DNA of 64,000 nucleotides from Planctomycetaceae bacterium (GCA_020638955.1 JACKHO010000003.1:558001-622000), one strand, 5' to 3'; numbered from the stretch's first letter, positions 11,823-20,604 are shown. Made by a program: numbers and translations. The notes: a model not told the origin generated them from the letters alone.

Positions 11823-13187
11823 ATGGCAAAAAATGTTCCAGCAACAAAGTTCACCGAACTCAGGGGGCTGGATCGCATTTCGCACATCACGCACGAGATG
11901 AATTGCCTGTTTCGGCCTCTCTCGCAGGATGATGTCGGTATCGACGGTGAGATCGAGGTTGTAATCTCGAAGCCGGATGGAAGCGGCTTCCAGACCAGCG
12001 GCGGAATCATCAAGGTTCAAGCCAAGTCTGGCACTAGCTACATCAAGAAGGACGACGGCACGAAGTTCGCAACGCCGGTGAAGCTGGAAGACCTTCAATA
12101 CTGGAATAACTGCACATTCCCGGTCTTTTTCATCGTCTACCACCCCGAGGACGACGCCCTTTACTACAAGGAGATCAAGTCGTACATCCAAGCGACGGCA
12201 AATGTGTGGCAGAATCCGTTGGAGGTCGTTTTCTACAAGAACTCCGACCTGTTTTCTTCCGAGGCAAAAGACTCGGTGTGCCATCATGCCGCCGTCAGTC
12301 CCCCTCGACTTTCTTTTGATGAGGAGGAGCGGCTTTATTCCAACCTGCTTCCCGTCAAACGTCTTCCCAAAACGATAACATTTGCGAAGACACGACGGAG
12401 TGCCCACGGTCGCATCAAGGAGGAGGTCGAGGGATACACGCCACCATTTTGCATCCACGAACGATTCCTTTACACACTTTCCGACCTGCGAAACGAGCGG
12501 AATGTTCTGCGGGAATTCTGTGACGTTGACACCATCGACGACATCCCTGTCACGGATTGGCTGGGCGAAGACGAACTAAGAAACAACCTTGTCTTCATGT
12601 TCAACCAGTTGTTTGGAAGCCACTGCTACAGATGTGGCTTGGCTTACAACCGTGACTTTCGGCGAACGTACTTTCCACGGGAGACAACCAACGACAGAGA
12701 TGACAAGTTCGAGCGGGTGTGGACGAGTCCACGAACGAATCGCTCTGACAAGCGCACAGTCGCCCAACGCTACGAGTACGGAAGTTTTACATTTTGGCGA
12801 CACCTCGCCGCTGAGTTCTCTTTCGTCGAGTTTGGCGGGAAATGGTTTCTTCAGGTCACGCCGAAGTACCTATTCACTGACGATGGGAAAAAGCCCTCCA
12901 ACCCTGACCTTGTAGGCCCATATACAACTCGCAAGAAGTCTCAGGAACACAACCCTCAAGTCCTGAATCATGTGCTGTTCTGGGCGGTAACTCTAGCAGG
13001 TGATCGAAAACAAATTGAGATGACGCTTTTCGGTGAAACACTTATTGTGATTGAGATTGAACCAATTACGACCATTGCGCCATTTGCAATTCCCTATGAC
13101 CCGGCTGTTCATGTGGAGACTCCTCCATCAGCACAGATGACGCTCTTTGGCTTCGAGCAATTGGAGGAAGACGGCGATGAGTATTAG
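11823..13187 (+). CDS. DREN-APAZ effector nuclease subunit of a SPARDA short-Argonaute system
   Basis: 454 aa. The N-terminal ~150 residues match the DUF4365/DREN restriction-like fold: an acidic pair in GIDGEIE (D41, E43) and VQAKSG (Q66, K68) form the D-x(n)-Q-x-K nuclease core. The remaining ~300 residues occupy the place of the APAZ domain that pairs with short Argonautes; no simple motif proves APAZ, but size and partner fit. In characterised SPARDA systems this subunit degrades DNA indiscriminately once the Argonaute binds a guide-matched invader, causing cell dormancy or death. GGAG ribosome site at 11810. The 3' end overlaps the Argonaute gene by 11 nt. Assignment rests on the N-terminal domain plus the adjacent short Argonaute. 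Confidence 0.85.
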   Translation: MAKNVPATKFTELRGLDRISHITHEMNCLFRPLSQDDVGIDGEIEVVISKPDGSGFQTSGGIIKVQAKSGTSYIKKDDGTKFATPVKLEDLQYWNNCTFPVFFIVYHPEDDALYYKEIKSYIQATANVWQNPLEVVFYKNSDLFSSEAKDSVCHHAAVSPPRLSFDEEERLYSNLLPVKRLPKTITFAKTRRSAHGRIKEEVEGYTPPFCIHERFLYTLSDLRNERNVLREFCDVDTIDDIPVTDWLGEDELRNNLVFMFNQLFGSHCYRCGLAYNRDFRRTYFPRETTNDRDDKFERVWTSPRTNRSDKRTVAQRYEYGSFTFWRHLAAEFSFVEFGGKWFLQVTPKYLFTDDGKKPSNPDLVGPYTTRKKSQEHNPQVLNHVLFWAVTLAGDRKQIEMTLFGETLIVIEIEPITTIAPFAIPYDPAVHVETPPSAQMTLFGFEQLEEDGDEY

Positions 13188-14718
13188 CGTTGAATACCTT
13201 CCTGAACCGAAGCTTCAATTCGGTGACTATTTCGAGCATCAGGACACCAAAACGGGCCTTGCCGAGTTTGGGCCATTTGGGAAAAGCATCGCCGGTCTGC
13301 ACCCCTCTGAGGTGAAGTTGGGATTTATTGGAACACGAGAGACAATTGCAGGGGCGAAGGAATGGCTCGAAGAGTGCGGGACTGAAATTGAGAGCGAGAA
13401 TAGCAAAGTCATTCGCCAGAAGATTAAAGAGGTTGATAATAGCCCAAGTCTCTTTGGTGATGGGATTTTTGAGGACGATCACATCCACGAACCACTCGTT
13501 CGGCTCTATAAGATCCTCAACCGTGACTTCATTGGTTTCTCGAAAGAATCCGAGTTCGAGTGCTGCTTCCAAATGAATGAACGGTGGGACAGGACTATTC
13601 GCCCGGATGAGATTGGAAAGACCCTTGCCATCGAGGACAAGCAAAGAAGAATCTGGGAGCTTGTCGAAATCTTCAACGAGAACATTCGCAGTCTTGCTGA
13701 GACCAGTCCCGCCCCGGACATCATCGTGTTGGCGCTAACGCCTGAGATCGTTGACGAAGCCTACACCGTACAGGTGACAGGCAACTTCTATCTGAATTTC
13801 AGACGGGCGATCAAAGCGAAGGCAATGCGATGGGGAATTCCCATTCAATTGATTCAACGAAGTACAATTCTGGGTAAGAAACCGAAAGGTCGACGCCTTC
13901 CGTTGCAAGAGAAAGCAACTCGTGCTTGGAACTTTTGCACCGCACTGTACTACAAGGCTGAAGGAATCCCTTGGTGTCCGGCATCGGTTGAGAAGGACAC
14001 CTGCTTCATGGGAATCGATTTCTTTGTCGCACAGGAGACCAGCGATACGTTGACGATGCGAACCAGTGTGGCTCAGGCATTTGACTATCTCGGGCAAGGT
14101 CTGGTGCTTCGTGGCGATCCGTTCGAGTGGGATTCCGAGCAGCATGGAAAGACGCCGCACATGACACAGGAGGGTGCGTACCGACTGGTGGCGGGCACGC
14201 TGAAAGAGTACATCCGGGTGCGAGGCACGCCACCGAAGCGGGTCGTGGTTCACAAGCCCTCACGTTTCTGGGGCAGCGACCACGGCGAATACAACGAGCT
14301 TGACGGATTCGTGGAGGGAATCCACTCGGTGTTTCCGGGTTGCGATTACGACCTTGTGACGTTAGCTCGCTCACGGGTTCGGCTCTTTCGGGAGGGACAA
14401 TATCCACCAGCCCGAGGCACCTATTTCTGCATTGAGGACGAGGCACACTTTCTGTACACGATGGGTTTCATTCCGTACCTCGAAACGTATCCCGGTAGCT
14501 ACATCCCAGAGCCGTGGCAGATCATCGAACGCTACGGGAGCAGTTCCCCGAAGGACTTGTTTCGTGAGGTGCTGGAACTAACCAAGATGAACGTCAACAA
14601 CTGTTCGTTCGCCGATGGGACGCCGATCACACTGTCATTCTCGGAGAAGATCGGAGAGATCATGAAGCATGTGTCGGAGGAGGACACAATTCAAACCAGC
14701 TATCGTTTTTACATGTAG
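13177..14718 (+). CDS. short prokaryotic Argonaute (MID-PIWI, catalytically inactive)
   Basis: 513 aa from the ATG at 13177, preferred over 13147 because GGAGG lies at 13163-13167 and the overlap with the upstream gene is then 11 nt. The MID region (about 195-225) carries a basic FRRAIKAKAMRWGIPIQ segment expected to hold the guide 5' end. PIWI begins with MGIDFFVAQ (about 278). The second catalytic Asp position (usual HRDG-like string) is replaced by HKPSRFW near 358, so slicing is presumably lost. The C-terminus shows the short-pAgo signature LYTMGFIPYLETYPG followed by IPEPWQI. No N or PAZ domain is present, and the length matches short pAgos. It forms the nucleic-acid-guided sensor for the DREN-APAZ partner. 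Confidence 0.9.
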   Translation: MSISVEYLPEPKLQFGDYFEHQDTKTGLAEFGPFGKSIAGLHPSEVKLGFIGTRETIAGAKEWLEECGTEIESENSKVIRQKIKEVDNSPSLFGDGIFEDDHIHEPLVRLYKILNRDFIGFSKESEFECCFQMNERWDRTIRPDEIGKTLAIEDKQRRIWELVEIFNENIRSLAETSPAPDIIVLALTPEIVDEAYTVQVTGNFYLNFRRAIKAKAMRWGIPIQLIQRSTILGKKPKGRRLPLQEKATRAWNFCTALYYKAEGIPWCPASVEKDTCFMGIDFFVAQETSDTLTMRTSVAQAFDYLGQGLVLRGDPFEWDSEQHGKTPHMTQEGAYRLVAGTLKEYIRVRGTPPKRVVVHKPSRFWGSDHGEYNELDGFVEGIHSVFPGCDYDLVTLARSRVRLFREGQYPPARGTYFCIEDEAHFLYTMGFIPYLETYPGSYIPEPWQIIERYGSSSPKDLFREVLELTKMNVNNCSFADGTPITLSFSEKIGEIMKHVSEEDTIQTSYRFYM

Positions 14719-14726
14719 GGGCGCAC

Positions 14727-15977
14727 ATGCCAAGAATTTTCGTAAGCCATGCCGCAAAAGATGCCAAACTCGTCGAGAGCTTTGTAGACCTTTTGCAACT
14801 TGGTGTAAACGTCCATCCCGATGACGTTTTCTGTTCGTCCTTGCCGGGCATGAACATTCCGAGCGGCGTTGCGTTTGCGAACCACATTAAGTCACAGATC
14901 GCTTCCCCGGAGATTGTGCTTTTGCTGATCTCGCCAGAATTCCTCAAGAGTCAGTTCTGCAACAACGAGGTTGGAGCGTCATGGGCGCTTTCTCTGCCTA
15001 TCTACCCATTTCTCGTTCCGCCAGTTGGCTATGGAGATGTTAGAGGTGTTCTGGATGGCGTACAGGTCTCAAAACTTGACGATAAGGAGAAGTTGAACGA
15101 TCTCCGTGACGACCTGACCGAAAAGCTCAACTTACGGGCATTCCGAACAAGCCACTGGGAACGCAAAAGAGACAGGTTTCTGTCGATCTTGAGCAGCGGT
15201 GTAGTGGACGAAGAAGGTTCGTCTCCTGTTAACGCCGCCGCTTCCAGAACGCAGGTCATCTCGTCAACTGGGGCTTGGCTAAAACTCGGGGACGACATTT
15301 ATGAGTCAAAGTCGTTTCGACGCCACGGAAATAACTCCGTGAAAATCATCATCGAGTCCAGATGCCCCGAAGTGGATGCAGACCTCTCACGCCTGCGACC
15401 CAAAGAGCAAGGGTTTTCATTGGCCATGCTACCGTTTGCCTACAAGAATGAAGGGGGCTTCCTGAATATCAAGGAAATCACGTCTGCTTCCGAGGGCGAC
15501 CATACAGTCTGGGATATTGATTGCCAGATCAACAAGGCAGAATCGAGCTTCTGGACGGAAGCCACGCACAACTTCGATGGCAAACATCTGACGCCAGATG
15601 ACATTGCAGAACTTAAAGCTGGACGGGTACTCATCAATGATCCTCCACCTCCGAAACGGCGCAATCATGGATTCGGTCACGATCAAATGGAGTCGCTGAT
15701 TGGCGGTGCGACGAATCAGGGCATCCGAACTGACGAATGCGTTGTGGCAAACGTAGTCAAACGACATGGCGGCGAGGAGTCGCTCATACGAGCAAGGTTG
15801 GAAAGCGTTTTCATCCTTAAAGCAGCGGCTATTGTCGAAAGCATCGTCAAGCTCATATTGTGTGCAAAGGACGACGGTATTGAGGTCGAGTTTGAGGGGC
15901 GTAGACCGCAGCGGTATCAGAACGAGGAAGCAGAGATCATTCGAGTCGCAGGCCGGTGCCGACTGGAGGAGTCATGA
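14727..15977 (+). CDS. TIR-domain protein with uncharacterised C-terminal half
   Basis: 416 aa. Residues 1-150 are a TIR domain: RIFVSHAAKDAKLVESF at 3-19, the beta-D strand EIVLLLISPEFLKS at 62-75, and the putative catalytic Glu in CNNE (E81). Bacterial TIR effectors usually cleave NAD+ on phage detection. Residues 170-416 match nothing I recognise and are not evidently APAZ. The gene starts 8 bp after the Argonaute stop and its own stop overlaps the next start (ATGA), so it is part of the same transcript. This is unusual, because in SPARTA the TIR is fused to APAZ, while here the pair already has a DREN nuclease. Confidence 0.85.
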   Translation: MPRIFVSHAAKDAKLVESFVDLLQLGVNVHPDDVFCSSLPGMNIPSGVAFANHIKSQIASPEIVLLLISPEFLKSQFCNNEVGASWALSLPIYPFLVPPVGYGDVRGVLDGVQVSKLDDKEKLNDLRDDLTEKLNLRAFRTSHWERKRDRFLSILSSGVVDEEGSSPVNAAASRTQVISSTGAWLKLGDDIYESKSFRRHGNNSVKIIIESRCPEVDADLSRLRPKEQGFSLAMLPFAYKNEGGFLNIKEITSASEGDHTVWDIDCQINKAESSFWTEATHNFDGKHLTPDDIAELKAGRVLINDPPPPKRRNHGFGHDQMESLIGGATNQGIRTDECVVANVVKRHGGEESLIRARLESVFILKAAAIVESIVKLILCAKDDGIEVEFEGRRPQRYQNEEAEIIRVAGRCRLEES

Positions 15978-17185
15978 AACTCCTGTTTTTACACGGCTGG
16001 CACAGCGTCGTTGGTGGCGTGAAGCCGACCTTCCTCCAAGACGCTGGCCACGACGTGCTGAATCCTGCCCTAGATGACGACGACTTTGATCTCGCTGTTC
16101 GCACCGCTCAAGCCGAGTATGACCAGCACCAACCCGACGTGATCGTCGGCTCATCTCGTGGTGGTGCGGTCGCCATGAACATCAATGCGGGAAAAACCCC
16201 TTTGGTTCTCCTATGCCCAGCTTGGCGAAACTGGGGCACAGCCACGAAGCTCAAGCCAAATGCAGTGATTTTGCACAGCCGGGCTGATGACGTGATCCCT
16301 TTCGCCGACTCAGAGGAACTCGTTGCCAACAGCGATCTCCCTTCGGAATCGCTCATCGAAGTTGGCGACGATCACCGACTGGCCGATCCAGAGCCATTGA
16401 AGACGATGTTGATTGCCTGTGAGTTTGCATCACTGTCGAAGGACTGGTATTCGATTTATCAGTGGCCACGAACTTCCCGAGTTGGATACACCGAGTTGGT
16501 TTCATCGCTGATCTTGGCGTTTCAATCGCACATACAACTCATGGAATCGAATCTGAGACAGTCCAACTTTCGAGTACCCGATCATCGAGGTCAGGCGAAA
16601 CTCCAGACCGAGATCACTCAGTTCACTGAAAAAAGATTTTGCCGTGCGCTCTACAATCATTCTTGTCTACCGCTTCTCGGAGATGTAATTGACTACGAAG
16701 TGCCATTGAAGGAGTCGCAGAATGCCTCCCACGGCGACATCGACTTGCTGTCGGTGAACGAAAACGAGGTGATGTTCATTGAAGCAAAGAAGCCAACATC
16801 GAACGAATCAATCCTCAAGGCCATCCTTGAAGCCTTCGTGTACTCGTCGCTCATTTCGATGGTGCGTCAAGCCTTCGTCCGAGAGTTCAGCTTGCATCCA
16901 AGTAGCTGTTTCGTACCACTTGTGCTGACATTCCCAATCGCTGCGTCAGGGCGGCAACTTGATACCATTGAGAATTTCCCTCGACTTCGACGACTTGTGA
17001 CTGAACTTGATCGAATCCTCATTGATCGGGGAATAGAACGGCTGCGTTTTCTCGTCGTGGAAAACAGTCAGGACGAGCTTGAATCCTGTTTGACGACAGT
17101 TCGTGGATCGAATGGTGACGTAAAGGTCGTGTTCCAAGAGGGATTCATTCCTCTAATCACTAAGCGTGCCTTTCATGGAGCATGA
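15974..17185 (+). CDS. alpha/beta-hydrolase fused to a PD-(D/E)XK nuclease-like domain
   Basis: 403 aa from the ATG at 15974, which overlaps the TIR stop as ATGA and has GGAGGA at 15965-15970. The N-terminal ~145 residues are an alpha/beta-hydrolase: LFLHGWH at 4-10, the nucleophile elbow GSSRGG (S61), Asp in SRADD (105/106) and His in DDHRL (H134). The C-terminal part holds GDIDLL near 255 followed by FIEAKKP (E270, K272), the D-x(n)-E-x-K arrangement of PD-(D/E)XK nucleases. Neither the hydrolase substrate nor the nuclease target can be told. Fourth gene of the SPARDA-TIR operon. The combination of an esterase-like domain with a nuclease fold in one chain is not an architecture I know by name. 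Confidence 0.75.
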   Translation: MKLLFLHGWHSVVGGVKPTFLQDAGHDVLNPALDDDDFDLAVRTAQAEYDQHQPDVIVGSSRGGAVAMNINAGKTPLVLLCPAWRNWGTATKLKPNAVILHSRADDVIPFADSEELVANSDLPSESLIEVGDDHRLADPEPLKTMLIACEFASLSKDWYSIYQWPRTSRVGYTELVSSLILAFQSHIQLMESNLRQSNFRVPDHRGQAKLQTEITQFTEKRFCRALYNHSCLPLLGDVIDYEVPLKESQNASHGDIDLLSVNENEVMFIEAKKPTSNESILKAILEAFVYSSLISMVRQAFVREFSLHPSSCFVPLVLTFPIAASGRQLDTIENFPRLRRLVTELDRILIDRGIERLRFLVVENSQDELESCLTTVRGSNGDVKVVFQEGFIPLITKRAFHGA

Positions 17186-17186
17186 G

Positions 17187-17678
17187 CTAGGAGTTCTTGA
17201 GAAAGTCATCCGCCATCACTGCCAACGGCGATCCCTCCTGAGCCGACTCTCGCCTCAGCACGACGTAAGCATCTTCAGATCGGCTGCTTCGCCACAGATT
17301 CGCCGCTGCAAGGAACCGCTCGAAGTCATCGTCGGATTCGAGCCGTGGTGACAATAGCGGGATCAAGTCGCAACTACTGTCTCCCATGACGTTCAAAGTG
17401 TTGATCGCCGTCACCCTTACGAGCCGATCTTCGTCGTCGGTAATCAAGGCACGCACGGCAGGCAACGCACGTTTGGCATCATCGAAATTCTCCTGAAGCA
17501 GTTGCAGGGCAAGAAGCTTCAGGTCGATGTTGCTATGCTGCAATCCCCAGATCAGCCCGTCGATCACGAGATCGCCAAAGCCATTGAGCGCAGCGTGGGC
17601 TTCGTCCACCTGAGACGGATTCTGCTGGTGTGTGCTGTAGAGCCAGAGGGTGTCTTTGATCTCGTCGAGGGTTGGCAT
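17187..17678 (-). CDS. HEAT-repeat protein
   Basis: 163 aa. Several consecutive helical hairpins of HEAT type are visible from about 30 to 150, for example DLVIDGLIWGLQHSNIDLKLLALQLL and LVRVTAINTLNVMGD. The protein is soluble and has no catalytic motif. It is convergent with the hydrolase-nuclease gene (1-bp gap) and lies downstream of a zinc-ribbon protein on the same strand. A protein-protein adaptor role is the usual expectation for such repeats; the partner is unknown. Confidence 0.75.
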   Translation of the reverse strand: MPTLDEIKDTLWLYSTHQQNPSQVDEAHAALNGFGDLVIDGLIWGLQHSNIDLKLLALQLLQENFDDAKRALPAVRALITDDEDRLVRVTAINTLNVMGDSSCDLIPLLSPRLESDDDFERFLAAANLWRSSRSEDAYVVLRRESAQEGSPLAVMADDFLKNS

Positions 17679-17733
17679 CGAGGTATTTACGCTCCTTTAT
17701 TGACTGATTCTCGCCACTTATGTCGCACGATTT

Positions 17734-18822
17734 TTAGGTCTGTTGGTAATGGGTCGCCGCTACCCGACAATCTTGGCAAATGAAAGCGTAGTAGATGCCC
17801 TCGGCGGCTGCGTAGTCCTCGTTGCTGATTTGAGCGATGAAGACCATTCTATGCTGGCACGACGGACAGCGAGGGTATTCGGCATCCTGTTCCCACGATG
17901 GATGTCCACCAACCTGTGAAAACGAGATCGGCATGTTTCGGTCAGCAGATTCGGTGATGGGACGTTGGTGGTCGCTCAGGACTAATGCGTTAGCTTTCGG
18001 AAAGTCCCAGTCGGCTGCATCATCAGGAAGGTAGTCGGGACGGATGTTCCCCGGATGCCATGATGTCCCTCCGCTCCAGTCAACCTGCGTGAAGACCATT
18101 CCGTAGCAGGTACACACATCGCAGGTCTCGATCCGCAGGCGACTCCCTTCGATCCCGATGGAGACAAGCAACGCATTGCTCAAGTCAAAGTCGAAAAGGG
18201 CAGTCATTCTTCGTCCGCACCACTGGCACGATGATTCGCTGGGAGCATTGATCTGAACTACGCCGGGGATGGCATCGGGATGATCGTGCGGAACAAGTGG
18301 GTAGGACTTGTTGAGGATCAATACTCGCCTTTCTCCGTTCTCCGTAAGTTCCCAGCCCGCTGAGTCGGCGTATTCGTGAGGCGGGACGTGAAGGGATTTG
18401 GACCACGAAGGAGGAGTGGCTCGCCAACTGTGAAAGGCTTGTTGCACATCGGGGTTGTCGGCCCAAGCAAGTGCCAGCAGCGACAGATTTACGTTCTCGG
18501 CCTCGCCATTATCGAGTTGTTCGATAATGAGGTTCGTCGCTTGTTGGTCAGCGCCGTGAAAAATTACTGGAGGGTAAAGCACGCCCTTCTGCGCCAGTTC
18601 GAGATGCAGACCAGAAAGACTACCCGGCTGGAAGCAGGCGAGATGAGAAAGGATGTCGCCGTTGCCGCTGTCCACGGCGAACCGAGTAAGCGTGCCGAAC
18701 TCCTCGGACGAAAGCGAATGATAGGCTGCTGCGACATTTCGTTGGGCCGTGCGTAGCTTGTCCGCATTGCCAAAGTTTCGGCATTCGTGAAATGCCTTGA
18801 TTGTCTCGATTCTTTCGTTCAT
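17734..18822 (-). CDS. zinc-binding protein resembling YwqG/DUF1963
   Basis: 362 aa from the ATG at 18822 (AAAGGA ribosome site); an in-frame ATG at 18855 lacks one. The N-terminal ~100 residues are helical. From about 170 the chain resembles DUF1963/YwqG-like proteins, and it carries paired cysteines CQWCGRR, CDVCTC, CPSCQHR and CQDC, likely two zinc ribbons. Function unknown. On the minus strand directly upstream of the HEAT gene (55-bp gap), so the two may be co-transcribed. No copy of the 15-bp box precedes it. Confidence 0.6.
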   Translation of the reverse strand: MNERIETIKAFHECRNFGNADKLRTAQRNVAAAYHSLSSEEFGTLTRFAVDSGNGDILSHLACFQPGSLSGLHLELAQKGVLYPPVIFHGADQQATNLIIEQLDNGEAENVNLSLLALAWADNPDVQQAFHSWRATPPSWSKSLHVPPHEYADSAGWELTENGERRVLILNKSYPLVPHDHPDAIPGVVQINAPSESSCQWCGRRMTALFDFDLSNALLVSIGIEGSRLRIETCDVCTCYGMVFTQVDWSGGTSWHPGNIRPDYLPDDAADWDFPKANALVLSDHQRPITESADRNMPISFSQVGGHPSWEQDAEYPRCPSCQHRMVFIAQISNEDYAAAEGIYYAFICQDCRVAATHYQQT

Positions 18823-18928
18823 CGCTTTGTCCTTTCTCTTGGTCATTATTGCCAAATGATTGCGTCCTTCCTACTGCGGGATGCCGTCTGCTACTCCAAG
18901 ATTTGTATGGGCCATTTCCAAAGGAGAT

Positions 18929-18942
18929 TTAGGCACCTGCAA
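18929..18942 (+). promoter_or_regulatory. 15-bp box copy 1 (TTAGGCACCTGCAA)
   Basis: First copy of the repeated box. It lies 40 nt upstream of the ArdC start and is followed by a GGAGA ribosome site. It ends CAA where most copies have CTA. Confidence 0.75.
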
Positions 18943-18982
18943 GGTCGTCGTTCCGATTCAATCACTCAACGGAGACGACGAT

Positions 18983-19894
18983 ATGAACGCCAACGACATC
19001 CGCACCATCATCACGAACACGATCATTGAGTCGCTCGAAGCGGGCAACGGCAAATTTCCACCTTGGCGCAAGCCGTGGGCCGCAGACCCGAACGGCCTCG
19101 GGCTGGCGACGAGCCTCAGCACCGGCAAGCCTTACAACGGCATCAACCAACTGCTCCTCCAAGTGCTGGCGATGCAGCGGGGATACCAGAGCAAATGGTT
19201 TTCCACATTCCAGCAAGTCAAGACCGCTGGTGGCAGCGTGAAGAAGGGGGAGAAGGCGGTTCAAGTGGTTCTGTTTCGTCCGGTCTCTCGTGAACGAATG
19301 AACGAAAACGGTGAGCAGGTAGAAGACAAGTTTCTCGTGATGCGGACCTTCAGCGTCTTCAACGTGGAGCAAACCACGGGCCTCGATCAGTTCCGCATTG
19401 GCTTCGCCCAACCGTCTGACACGATCTTCGAGCGGTTTGAGGCGATGGACCGGCTGGTCGCCGCTGCCGGGATCGACTTGCGGCATGGCGGCAACCGTGC
19501 GTTCTACTCGCCGGGCATTGACTCCATCCAGATGCCCCACCGCCAACAGTTCGAGTCGAGCGAGACATACTACCAAACCCTCGCCCATGAGATGACCCAT
19601 TGGAGCGAGTCACGGATCGGTTTCGACCGAGCGAAAGAGGAGAACGCCTACGCCCTTGGCGAACTCGTCGCCGAACTGGGGGCGTCGTTCCTGCTCGCCG
19701 AACTCGGGTTGCCTGCCAGCGAGAACATCGACAACTGCACCCGCTACCTCGACCACTGGCTCAAGGCGATGCGTGGGGACACGAGGTTCATTTTCAAAGC
19801 TGCGGCCACTGCATCGAAGGCCGTGGACTTCCTGCTAAGCCACATCCGCAAGGAAGCGGAGCAGCCTGTCGCTGAGGAGTTAGGCACCTGCTAA
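18983..19894 (+). CDS. ardC: ArdC-family antirestriction protein
   Basis: 303 aa from the ATG at 18983 (GGAGA at 18971-18975); a longer start at 18860 would include the upstream box and is rejected. The N-terminal ~120 residues are the ArdC single-stranded-DNA-binding domain (PPWRKPW, GKPYNGIN), and the second half is a zincin-type metallopeptidase domain with HEMTH near 202-206. Plasmid ArdC proteins coat incoming single-stranded DNA and protect it from restriction. The final residues LGTC and the stop TAA are encoded by the next copy of the 15-bp box. Product of a transferring element that would meet restriction systems such as the one at the left of this window. Confidence 0.9.
   Translation: MNANDIRTIITNTIIESLEAGNGKFPPWRKPWAADPNGLGLATSLSTGKPYNGINQLLLQVLAMQRGYQSKWFSTFQQVKTAGGSVKKGEKAVQVVLFRPVSRERMNENGEQVEDKFLVMRTFSVFNVEQTTGLDQFRIGFAQPSDTIFERFEAMDRLVAAAGIDLRHGGNRAFYSPGIDSIQMPHRQQFESSETYYQTLAHEMTHWSESRIGFDRAKEENAYALGELVAELGASFLLAELGLPASENIDNCTRYLDHWLKAMRGDTRFIFKAAATASKAVDFLLSHIRKEAEQPVAEELGTC
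19880..19894 (+). promoter_or_regulatory. 15-bp box copy 2 (TTAGGCACCTGCTAA)
   Basis: Perfect consensus copy. It overlaps the last codons and the TAA stop of ardC. The next convincing start (20110) is 215 nt away, much farther than usual. Confidence 0.75.
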
Positions 19895-20109
19895 TCGGCC
19901 AGTCCTGATCGGGACAACCGAGCAGAGCCACCCGAACAGTGATCGCACTGACGGTCAGGCTACGACGCAAGCGTGCAACAGGATTGCCACCACGACTGGC
20001 CAGCGTGGGACAGACACCACTGCAACAGCGGAGCCTCGATGCCTCATGCGGATCACCCACGAGCGGCTCGCTCGGTCTCTTTCATTCCAAAAGTTGCACT
20101 GGAGGTTCC

Positions 20110-20454
20110 ATGTGTCAGGAGCAAGCGAAGCAGGAACACGACGACTACTGGCAGGCCGTTACAGATGTGGCCGAGAACGTGGTCGCCGATCTCGGAGACG
20201 ACGAAGAAGACCGAGACGAACGCCTGACTCGGGTAATCGCTGAGAAGTGTGACCAGCACTATTACGTCATCGGCAATGAACTGTGCATCCACACCCTGAA
20301 GTATTCCGGCAACGCCTGCGCTGGGTTCTTTGACGGCACATTTGCGGCCAACCACTACGCCCGCAGCGCCGAGTTCCCGTTTACTGATCTCGCCGCTGAC
20401 GCTTTCGAGGCGGACGTGACCGACACGGTGAAGGAACTGCTCTGCACCGATTAG
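20110..20454 (+). CDS. small acidic protein, unrecognised
   Basis: 114 aa from the ATG at 20110, set by GGAGG at 20101-20105; a GTG at 19939 lacks a ribosome site. Rich in Asp and Glu, for example VADLGDDEEDRDER, with no known family. The stop TAG at 20452 lies inside box copy 3. Strong negative charge in a mobile element recalls DNA-mimic antirestriction proteins, but this is only a suggestion. Confidence 0.7.
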   Translation: MCQEQAKQEHDDYWQAVTDVAENVVADLGDDEEDRDERLTRVIAEKCDQHYYVIGNELCIHTLKYSGNACAGFFDGTFAANHYARSAEFPFTDLAADAFEADVTDTVKELLCTD

Positions 20455-20465
20455 GCACCTGCTAG
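20451..20465 (+). promoter_or_regulatory. 15-bp box copy 3 (TTAGGCACCTGCTAG)
   Basis: Contains the stop codon of the preceding gene. The next start (20605) is 139 nt away. A second GGAGAC at about 20529 without a start codon suggests a lost small gene in between. Confidence 0.7.
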
Positions 20466-20604
20466 TCGATCAGCCGAGCAGGAATCAGCCGGTGAACATC
20501 GACGATCTGTGGTCTTCCTGCCCATCACACGGAGACCCAGCATCCCTTGCTGTCACCGCTGACCTGCTCGGCCCTTTCACTAACCACATCACAGGAGACG
20601 AACC

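Noticed and set aside
13147..13176. Upstream ATG for the Argonaute gene
   Set aside because: It adds ten residues unlike short pAgos and lies before the GGAGG ribosome site that serves ATG 13177.
11823..14718. SPARTA (TIR-APAZ) system
   Set aside because: The APAZ-bearing partner has a DUF4365/DREN nuclease N-terminus, not TIR; the TIR is a separate downstream protein.
18929..18942. Sigma54 promoter reading of the box (GGCAC resembling the -24 element)
   Set aside because: The following GC lies only 6 bp away instead of 10, and the -12 TTGCW element is missing in all copies.
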